Shown here in pieces: positions 1 through 4,543 of a stretch of DNA of 6,419 nucleotides. Both the position numbers and the translations under genes were made by a program. Origin of the DNA: Pirellulaceae bacterium (GTDB taxonomy: Bacteria > Planctomycetota > Planctomycetia > Pirellulales > Pirellulaceae). Position 1 is the first letter of the stretch; each line of letters begins with the position of its first letter. The notes beneath the pieces were generated by a model, which was not told the origin of the DNA, made no database searches, and saw nothing but the letters and a program-made list of their open reading frames with translations. The DNA lies in contig JABDKS010000724.1 of assembly GCA_013002105.1 (NCBI GenBank), positions 1 to 6,419 on the forward strand, in the 5' to 3' direction.

Positions 1-17
1 CTGTACCGTGGAACAAC

Positions 18-593
18 ATGGTCGATCAGGTGGTGGTGGTTGACGGGTTGGCATGGGGTGCGAAACACAAGGGGTTGGGATCCCATCTGGTGCTGACCGA
101 GGGAAAAGTCTATCTGCGAAACATCGACTTGCGCGAATACGATTCAAATGGACGCCTACTTCGTATCACCGGGACGCTTCGGAAAGCTCAGATGGCAAAG
201 GCGCCCCCGGGCGTGCAGGGGTATACCGAATCATTCGACTATTTTTTCATCGATGCAATCGACGTTCAGCGGATCGAGAATGTGACCCGTGACCAACTGT
301 TGCGATCGCCGCACGACTGGATTGTGCCGGGGATGCAAATTGGGCAGGCACTCGAAATGATTCGTGCTAGGCAAATGCAAACCTACGGTTTGGCACTTGC
401 GGCTGCGCCCGACGGTGCCAAGACACACTGCTACCGTGTTTCTGACGATACCGCCGTGGTATTGCACGAATTGAATCAACGCGTCCAATCGGTTGCCAAA
501 GTTGAAGGCTCTTTCACCACAAAAAGCGATCAAAACTGGACCGCGCTGCCCGGTTATAAACTACCGGATCGTCCGCCGCGAAAATCCAAATAG
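18..593 (+). CDS. Unknown protein, probably 5'-partial; OB-like N-terminal half and a possible BamE-like C-terminal half
   Basis: I do not recognise a named family. The frame is open to the left edge of the window, no ribosome binding site precedes the ATG at 18, and the protein starts directly in a beta-rich stretch without a signal peptide, so the true start may lie upstream. Residues 4-85 alternate hydrophobic and polar residues, with the phrase GRLLRITGTLRK at about 45-56. This recalls small OB-like beta-barrel domains in planctomycete exported proteins of the 'RVTGTLR' type (inference from memory, not a search). Residues about 101-165 begin WIVPGMQIGQALEMI, resembling the 'pGMt.eeV' opening of BamE/SmpA-like folds, and continue with strands containing HCYRV and TAVVLHEL. 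The tail from about 178 is rich in proline, lysine and arginine. It ends with TAG at 591-593, 50 bases before the next gene. The call as a real gene is firm; the fold suggestions are weak. Confidence 0.7.
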   Translation: MVDQVVVVDGLAWGAKHKGLGSHLVLTEGKVYLRNIDLREYDSNGRLLRITGTLRKAQMAKAPPGVQGYTESFDYFFIDAIDVQRIENVTRDQLLRSPHDWIVPGMQIGQALEMIRARQMQTYGLALAAAPDGAKTHCYRVSDDTAVVLHELNQRVQSVAKVEGSFTTKSDQNWTALPGYKLPDRPPRKSK

Positions 594-643
594 AACAGAC
601 TAGACACTACAATAGCCGCGACGTTGATGGTGATCAGCCAACG

Positions 644-1117
644 GTGGAACGCGAGATCACCGCTGTCATCCAGCCACGATCACGTGGGAACCAATTCAAC
701 GCTGTCCTTGATCGATCCGGGATTCCCATCGTGAAACGCGAACGCTTGCAATCGAACGACGCGTTTCGATGGTGCACCGCTGGGATCGCCGTTTTCCTTG
801 TCGTGATACTTCTGTTTCCATTGTTCATTGCTTTTTGGCCGCGAGTGACGGCGGCGAATTATGAACGAATCGCCGTTTCGATGACGATGGAGGAGGTCCA
901 AGGAATCTTGGGTGAACCGGAATTTGACACTTCTGAATTCGGCATCCTGGACAAGACGGGGGCCTACGTGACAAACAACCTACTGAGTGATCAGGAAAAG
1001 ATCGACAACGGCTACCAACGGTATCGCCGGCTGCAGTGGACATCCTACCGGCGGACCATCGTGGTCGTGTTTGACAGCCGTGGGCAGGTGGCAACTAAAT
1101 ACGGCGGCGAAGATTAA
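644..1117 (+). CDS. Small single-pass membrane protein with a BamE/SmpA-like motif
   Basis: A predicted 157-residue protein of unknown function. Residues about 44-65 form one strongly hydrophobic segment (from CTAGIAVF to LFIAFW), preceded by a basic stretch (KRERLQ at 31-36), which suggests an N-terminal membrane anchor with the remainder outside the cytoplasm. Just after it, residues 75-92 read RIAVSMTMEEVQGILGEP. This closely fits the 'i.~GMt.~eV..lLGeP' helix motif of BamE/SmpA-like and related beta-lactamase-inhibitor-like folds. The C-terminus has a strand (TIVVVFDSRGQV, about 138-149), as such small alpha/beta folds do. There is no lipobox, so this is not a classical BamE lipoprotein. 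The start is uncertain: GTG at 644 has no ribosome binding site, while in-frame GTG at 731 would give 128 residues and put the basic region directly at the N-terminus. I consider 731 at least as likely. Confidence 0.68.
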   Translation: MEREITAVIQPRSRGNQFNAVLDRSGIPIVKRERLQSNDAFRWCTAGIAVFLVVILLFPLFIAFWPRVTAANYERIAVSMTMEEVQGILGEPEFDTSEFGILDKTGAYVTNNLLSDQEKIDNGYQRYRRLQWTSYRRTIVVVFDSRGQVATKYGGED

Positions 1118-1164
1118 TTGCCGGATGGGCTATTGAGAGTAGAAAAGAGTTACGATTTTAGAAT

Positions 1165-1170
1165 AGGGAA
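1165..1170 (+). promoter_or_regulatory. Ribosome binding site of the CYTH gene
   Basis: AGGGAA lies nine bases before ATG 1180. It is a moderate Shine-Dalgarno match and supports this start, which also places the family's diagnostic EIERK motif at the usual extreme N-terminus. Confidence 0.5.
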
Positions 1171-1179
1171 ACGCCACAC

Positions 1180-1644
1180 ATGGCCACAGAGATCGAACGA
1201 AAGTTTTTGGTAACAGGAACCGCTTGGCAGAGCAGTACACCAACGTACTACTGCCAAGGCTATCTGAATCGAGACAAGGATCGAACCGTTCGTGTTCGAA
1301 TAGCCGGCGACCAGGGCGTTCTGACAGTCAAAGGTCTGACAACCGGTGCCAGTCGTCCGGAGTTCGAGTACTTGATCCCACTGGAGGACGCCAAAGAAAT
1401 GCTGGCCCTGTGTGACGGACCGATCGTCGAAAAGAACCGGCGCGTCTTTCGCCACGCAGAGCTGGACTGGGAGATCGACGAATTCTTAGGTATGAATCAG
1501 GGGTTAGTTGTCGCAGAAGTCGAGCTCGAATCCGAGCAACAACAGATCGAACTTCCAGATTGGGTCGGGGATGAAGTCACCGACGACCCGCGGTACTTCA
1601 ACTCGAACCTGTCCAATAAACCCTACCAAGATTGGTCACGGTAA
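1180..1644 (+). CDS. CYTH-domain protein (short bacterial triphosphate tunnel metalloenzyme)
   Basis: The 154-residue protein is a complete single CYTH domain of the usual length for the short bacterial type. The signature ExExK is E4-I-E6-R-K8 (EIERKFLV). The tunnel-lining pattern follows: QGYL (26-29), TVRVRI (36-41, R38 and R40), LTVKG (48-52, K51), EFEY (61-64), EKNRR (84-88), WEIDEF (97-102) and the second acidic cluster AEVELE (112-117: E113, E115, E117). The end, RYFNSNLS, is also typical. Family knowledge: such enzymes bind triphosphate groups with divalent metal in an eight-stranded beta tunnel, and short bacterial members characterised so far are mainly inorganic tripolyphosphatases; others are adenylate cyclases or thiamine triphosphatases. 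Substrate here is therefore probably inorganic tripolyphosphate, but this is inference. The protein lacks a signal peptide and should be cytoplasmic. All key charged residues are present. It is transcribed towards rbgA, with 56 bases between the stops. Confidence 0.95.
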   Translation: MATEIERKFLVTGTAWQSSTPTYYCQGYLNRDKDRTVRVRIAGDQGVLTVKGLTTGASRPEFEYLIPLEDAKEMLALCDGPIVEKNRRVFRHAELDWEIDEFLGMNQGLVVAEVELESEQQQIELPDWVGDEVTDDPRYFNSNLSNKPYQDWSR

Positions 1645-1649
1645 CGTGA
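1636..1649 (+). other. Small hairpin over the CYTH stop codon
   Basis: TCACG (1636-1640) and CGTGA (1645-1649) are perfect inverted copies around GTAA, giving a five-pair stem with a GNRA-type tetraloop that contains the TAA stop (1642-1644). No T-tract follows, so it is not a classical intrinsic terminator. It may be chance. Confidence 0.25.
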
Positions 1650-1700
1650 TGGTTTCGGCACTGACCAGGGACACGCAGCAGCGATTAGGGCCATGAGTTC

Positions 1701-2621
1701 TTAGCGGCGACCACGCTTCTTTTTTGCCGCCCGTTTTTTCGACTTCCGTTCGGCCTTTTGCGCGATAGCGATTCGGGTCTGCGCCTTCTCAATTTCCATC
1801 GTTTGCGGCGTTTCTAAGGTCAAGGGGCCGAGTCCACCAGAGCGAACTTCGGTGACCAGGATTCTGGAGGCTCGATCAATATCTACATAATTGTTTTTTC
1901 CGAGGCATCCTCGCTTTCTTCCGATCGCTTCGATAGCTTCCAACTCCGATCCGGGAACCGAATCGAGTTCGTAGCGTTGGGTGAGTCGCTCAGGGTATTG
2001 CTCAATAAGAAGTCTTGCTGCGAAGAAACCGACATCAGCGTAATCCATCGCGGTTTCTTTGATCGATCCAAGTAACGCCAATCGGTATCCACTATTGATG
2101 TTGTGCACATTCGGCCACAGCATGCCTGGCGTATCGACCAATGCGATACTGTCGCCGATCGGAACCTTCTGTTGCTGCCGAGTCACGGCTGGCGTGTTTC
2201 CCGTTTTCGCGATTTTGCGGCCGGCGAGGAAGTTAATGATTGTTGACTTTCCGACGTTGGGGATGCCGACAATCATAGCGTTGATGGTTCGGTCTTTACG
2301 CTCGGGAACCATCTGGCCGACGATACTTTTGATTCGACGAATCGTCGGTACATCGTCGGTGGTAACCGCATGGGCGCGGACATGCTCGGTTTCGTCGAAG
2401 TAGGTCAACCAGGTACTCGTTAGCTCTTCATCAGCGAGATCACACTTCGCGAGAACTTTTAAACAAGGCTTGTCCCCGCGCAATTCGGCCAGTAGTGGAT
2501 TCTCACTTGAGTACGGTATCCGCGCATCAAGAACTTCGATGACGACATGAACTTTCGGAAGCGTCGCTTGGATTTCCAGCCGGGCTTTGTGCATGTGGCC
2601 GGGGAACCACTGAATTGCCAT
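1701..2621 (-). CDS. rbgA: Ribosome biogenesis GTPase RbgA (YlqF), circularly permuted
   Basis: The 306-residue protein has the typical layout and length of RbgA/YlqF, a GTPase that in Bacillus subtilis acts in late assembly of the 50S subunit. It starts with the family hallmark WFPGHMHKA (5-13). GTPase motifs come in permuted order: G4-like AKCD (58-61), then G1 P-loop GIPNVGKS (119-126), the G2 threonine region near PAVT (144-147), and G3 DTPG (163-166, in LVDTPGMLWP). The C-terminal helical domain follows (about 180-260), where RNA contacts occur in the family, and the protein ends in a lysine/arginine-rich tail (292-306). The G4 position normally carries NKxD, and here N is alanine. The start at 2621 is fixed by the conserved N-terminus, although only GACCTCTC precedes it and no Shine-Dalgarno is visible. 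It is cytoplasmic and ribosome-associated by homology. It is divergent from the gene at 2856 and convergent with the CYTH gene. Confidence 0.96.
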   Translation of the reverse strand: MAIQWFPGHMHKARLEIQATLPKVHVVIEVLDARIPYSSENPLLAELRGDKPCLKVLAKCDLADEELTSTWLTYFDETEHVRAHAVTTDDVPTIRRIKSIVGQMVPERKDRTINAMIVGIPNVGKSTIINFLAGRKIAKTGNTPAVTRQQQKVPIGDSIALVDTPGMLWPNVHNINSGYRLALLGSIKETAMDYADVGFFAARLLIEQYPERLTQRYELDSVPGSELEAIEAIGRKRGCLGKNNYVDIDRASRILVTEVRSGGLGPLTLETPQTMEIEKAQTRIAIAQKAERKSKKRAAKKKRGRR

Positions 2622-2855
2622 GAGAGGTCAACCAATCGTTGGAGGAAAATCAAAAACGCTATGCATGCAGTTTCACCATTCTGGCTGACGCTGCGAACCC
2701 CCTCCCCACTGACAATCACGAGAAGAAAGCTGATCTACCCGAAAACAGCGCGAATCGATAGGTTGAAAACACACCGACTGCTATCAGAACGCGTGATGAA
2801 TGGACCACAGCAACTCGATTCAGTCAGCTCGCAACCGATCAACAAGGAAGGCATC
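2622..2855. other. Intergenic region between divergent genes
   Basis: These 234 bases separate rbgA (leftward) from the gene starting at 2856 and must hold both promoters, but I see no convincing -35/-10 pair for either. The plus frame of the downstream gene stays open through this region (ATG 2661, GTG 2793 and ATG 2796 are in frame). Its translation here is basic and unlike a domain, so I treat it as leader. A GGAGGA at 2641-2646 lies 14 bases before ATG 2661, too far for an ideal site. An eight-base palindrome TGCATGCA occurs at 2662-2669. Confidence 0.4.
2844..2850 (+). promoter_or_regulatory. Ribosome binding site that decides TTG start 2856
   Basis: AAGGAAG lies five bases before TTG 2856. 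It is the best-placed Shine-Dalgarno for this frame and favours the TTG over the in-frame ATG codons at 2661 and 2796. Confidence 0.5.
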
Positions 2856-3347
2856 TTGGCAACGGAACCCAATCGCCGCGATGCGATTCGTCAGTCAGCG
2901 CTGGGGCTCAGTGCAATTTTTTGTGTCGGGGCTCTGGAGATTGACAACGATCAGCTATCCACAAACGACGAGATTCTGTTGGCTGCGGCGACGACTTTTG
3001 AAGTCGCCATACAGAAACTTCTCATCCCGTATGGCTGTAGCAACGGCTCGCTAAACGTCCCGCGCCGGGTTGCAGCCGAGATAAAGGAGATGTCAATGTT
3101 GCTGGATCCGACGACCGGGCCACCGGTCTTCGAGAACGTTGATGTTTTCTCCCGTGCCGGTGAAATCGTTGTACGATTTGGTCCCGCCGTTTGCGTGGCA
3201 ATCAATCCTCGTTCCATCGAAATGCTCCGCCACTTTCTTGCCGCTCATCCCGACTTTCAAGGCGACCCGAACGAGTGGCCAGACAAGGCGGTGATCGAAA
3301 TCGTGCTCAGTCCGTTTCAAAACGGCACGGCTTTTGAGTACGATTGA
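2856..3347 (+). CDS. Small exported protein of unknown family with a twin-arginine-like N-terminus
   Basis: Starting at TTG 2856 the product is 163 residues. The N-terminus has R7-R8 in NRRDAIRQSALGL, followed by a short weakly hydrophobic stretch (14-27, through AIFCVGAL). This resembles the twin-arginine signal peptides common in planctomycete proteins (RRDxxxxSAL), though the hydrophobic core is short and no clear AxA cleavage site or lipobox is seen. The mature part is acidic. It has a predicted helix at about 38-57, the segment NVPRRVAAEIKEMSMLLDP (67-85), strands at about 103-117, and a C-terminal strand (VIEIVLSPF) before EYD. No catalytic motif is recognisable. Alternative in-frame starts at 2796 (183 residues) and 2661 would place the arginine pair internally. 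It is divergent from rbgA, and 117 bases separate it from the next gene. Gene reality is probable; function is unknown. Confidence 0.65.
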   Translation: MATEPNRRDAIRQSALGLSAIFCVGALEIDNDQLSTNDEILLAAATTFEVAIQKLLIPYGCSNGSLNVPRRVAAEIKEMSMLLDPTTGPPVFENVDVFSRAGEIVVRFGPAVCVAINPRSIEMLRHFLAAHPDFQGDPNEWPDKAVIEIVLSPFQNGTAFEYD

Positions 3348-3390
3348 TGGGGTCGTTGCATTTGATTTTCGATTTACGAAATGCCATCAA
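3344..3390 (+). other. Bulged inverted repeat at the end of the exported-protein gene
   Basis: TTGATG (3344-3349, overlapping the TGA stop) pairs with CATCAA (3385-3390), and the adjoining GCATTT (3358-3363) pairs with AAATGC (3379-3384). The result is a 12-pair stem broken by an eight-base bulge, with a loop of 15 bases. It could stabilise or end the upstream transcript, but it lacks a following T-tract and is AT-rich, so this is tentative. Confidence 0.3.
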
Positions 3391-3455
3391 CCATGAACTT
3401 GTGACGCCCGGTTACCACGACGCCGGCATCGCCTGAAGCCGCTCGCGCTCAAGCT

Positions 3456-3459
3456 GGAG
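3456..3459 (+). promoter_or_regulatory. Ribosome binding site deciding TTG start 3465
   Basis: GGAG lies five bases before TTG 3465. With the basic-then-hydrophobic N-terminus it encodes, it supports a TTG start. Confidence 0.45.
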
Positions 3460-3464
3460 ATCAC

Positions 3465-3857
3465 TTGACGAGGTTCAAAGCAAGTATTCGTTTGTTGCTG
3501 TATATCGTTTTGGTCGTCGCCGCGGCCTTTGCAGGATATCGTTACGGCTATCACGAAGCCGCGAGTCTGCGCGGTGGCAAGGACGTCGATACCGCAAAAT
3601 TTGTGTCGCTTGCACAGCTCGACGCGGCAACCAATCAGCAGCCATTTTTTTACCTCGGTTCGGATAAGAATTGGCATTACTTTGAAGTCAGCAATATCGG
3701 TTACTACCGATTGAATCGCTCCGAGAAAATACCGGATTTGGCGAGAGGTGGCGGTAGCGGCGTGGCAGATGTGGGATTGATATGGCGTATCGTCACGATC
3801 CGAGACGGGAAGCTTTATGTTCCGCCATCGGATGGGCTTCCCGGTGGTTACATGTGA
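3465..3857 (+). CDS. Small membrane-anchored protein of unknown function
   Basis: A 130-residue product beginning at TTG 3465. The N-terminus is basic (R3, K5, R9) and followed by a single hydrophobic segment at about 8-24 (LLLYIVLVVAAAFAG). This is a signal anchor, or an uncleaved signal peptide since there is no clear cleavage site. The outward-facing part contains aromatic-rich strands (PFFYLGSDKNWHYFEV at 60-75, then GYYRL), a flexible glycine run (RGGGSG, 94-99) and a closing beta pattern (WRIVTIRDGKLYVPP, 107-121) that ends in GGYM. No family or catalytic motif is recognised; a structural or interaction role at the membrane is only a guess. The stop TGA (3855-3857) overlaps an ATG at 3857, which would couple it to the acetyltransferase if that ATG were used. 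Confidence 0.65.
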   Translation: MTRFKASIRLLLYIVLVVAAAFAGYRYGYHEAASLRGGKDVDTAKFVSLAQLDAATNQQPFFYLGSDKNWHYFEVSNIGYYRLNRSEKIPDLARGGGSGVADVGLIWRIVTIRDGKLYVPPSDGLPGGYM

Positions 3858-3914
3858 TGGAGCATACAACCTATCGAATCGGCTTGCGTGGATACAATCA
3901 TCGCTTGAACGAAC

Positions 3915-3947
3915 CACGCGAGGGTCCTGCCAGTACATCCTCGCGTG
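3915..3947 (+). other. GC-rich hairpin upstream of the acetyltransferase
   Basis: CACGCGAGG (3915-3923) and CCTCGCGTG (3939-3947) are perfect nine-base inverted copies. A further G-T and T-A pair extends the stem inward to leave a loop of 11 bases. It lies 58 bases past the stop at 3857 and 35 bases before ATG 3983. There is no T-tract after it, so it could be a factor-dependent or stabilising 3' structure of the upstream mRNA, or a leader element of the acetyltransferase. Its presence argues mildly that 3858-3982 is not coding. Confidence 0.45.
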
Positions 3948-3982
3948 CTACGACGCCTACTTCTGAATTTACGGTGCATCCG

Positions 3983-4477
3983 ATGACTGCCGCACAAATT
4001 ATCGTCGCCGATCTGAATCGCGCTTCGCACCAGAATGCGGTTTTATCAATGTTGGACCAGTACTCTGCCGACCCGATGGGCGACGAGCAACCACTTTCTG
4101 AATTTGCTCGTGCTAACCTGATTGAGGGACTTCGACGCCATCCAACGACCTTGATTTTTCTCGCATGGAAGATTGAGCATCCCGTTGGAATCGCCGTCTG
4201 TTTTCGCGGATTCTCCACCTTTGCCGCAAAGCCGCTGATCAATCTTCATGATTTCTATGTGAACCAGGACGTTCGCGGACAAGGAATCGGCCGCCTATTG
4301 CTTAGCGAAATCGAGCGTGAAGCGTTGGCCAGCGGATGCTGTAAACTGACTCTCGAAGTTCAGCAGAACAACGACCGTGCCCGCGCGATCTACGCCCAAT
4401 TCGGATTTGCACAGGCCGTCTACGCAGCCGATGTCGAACACGGCGGGTCACTCTTTATGACCAAACCGTTGGAGTGA
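3983..4477 (+). CDS. GNAT-family N-acetyltransferase
   Basis: Taken from ATG 3983 the product is 164 residues, the usual size of a single GNAT domain. Family knowledge: these enzymes transfer an acetyl group from acetyl-CoA to an amine; the substrate cannot be read from sequence. Visible features: DQYSADPMG (25-33), a substrate-side region characteristic of one bacterial subfamily; PVGIAVCFRGFSTFAAKP (67-84); strand 4 LINLHDFYV (85-93); the acetyl-CoA pyrophosphate loop RGQGIG (98-103) and its helix; GCCKLTLEV (118-126); and NNDRARAIYAQFGF (129-142), with the conserved tyrosine Y137. It has no signal peptide and should be cytoplasmic. Start choice: the in-frame ATG at 3857 overlaps the preceding stop and gives 206 residues, but the extra 42 residues are Pro/Ser/Thr/Arg-rich, fall outside the domain and span the hairpin at 3915-3947. 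Neither start has a good Shine-Dalgarno. It converges on the Bat gene. Confidence 0.92.
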   Translation: MTAAQIIVADLNRASHQNAVLSMLDQYSADPMGDEQPLSEFARANLIEGLRRHPTTLIFLAWKIEHPVGIAVCFRGFSTFAAKPLINLHDFYVNQDVRGQGIGRLLLSEIEREALASGCCKLTLEVQQNNDRARAIYAQFGFAQAVYAADVEHGGSLFMTKPLE

Positions 4478-4507
4478 ACGCCGGTCCAGAATGACGTGAT
4501 GCGACTA

Positions 4508-4539
4508 GCTGAAACCCGATGCCAACGTACGCATTCAGC
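4508..4539. terminator. Possible weak bidirectional terminator hairpin between convergent genes
   Basis: GCTGAA (4508-4513) and TTCAGC (4534-4539) are inverted copies in the 66-base gap between the acetyltransferase and the Bat gene, and inside them ATGC (4519-4522) pairs with GCAT (4531-4534), sharing one base. Both genes end here, so a shared terminator is expected, but the stem is short and has no clear T-tract on either side. Confidence 0.2.
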
Positions 4540-4543
4540 GGGG

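Noticed and set aside
2059..2403. Plus-strand frame of 114 codons inside rbgA
   Set aside because: It lies antisense to the conserved GTPase core and has no ribosome binding site or recognisable domain; a shadow frame.
2662..2669. Palindrome TGCATGCA as an operator
   Set aside because: An isolated eight-base palindrome with no second copy nearby is not enough to claim a binding site.
2763..2786. TTGAAA followed by TATCAG as a promoter for the exported-protein gene
   Set aside because: The spacer is only 13 bases, too short for a sigma-70 type promoter.
2547..2855. Long upstream extension of the exported-protein frame, overlapping the start of rbgA on the other strand
   Set aside because: The overlap with a conserved RbgA N-terminus is antisense shadow. 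The translated extension is basic and featureless, and a Tat-like signal plus ribosome binding site mark TTG 2856 as a better start.
2816..2898. Short direct repeat TCAGTCAGC near 2820 and 2890
   Set aside because: Only nine bases, two copies, one of them within coding sequence; chance is sufficient.
3782..3856. Longest form of the acetyltransferase frame, overlapping the end of the preceding gene
   Set aside because: It overlaps a gene with its own ribosome binding site and anchor, and the GNAT domain does not begin until about 3983.
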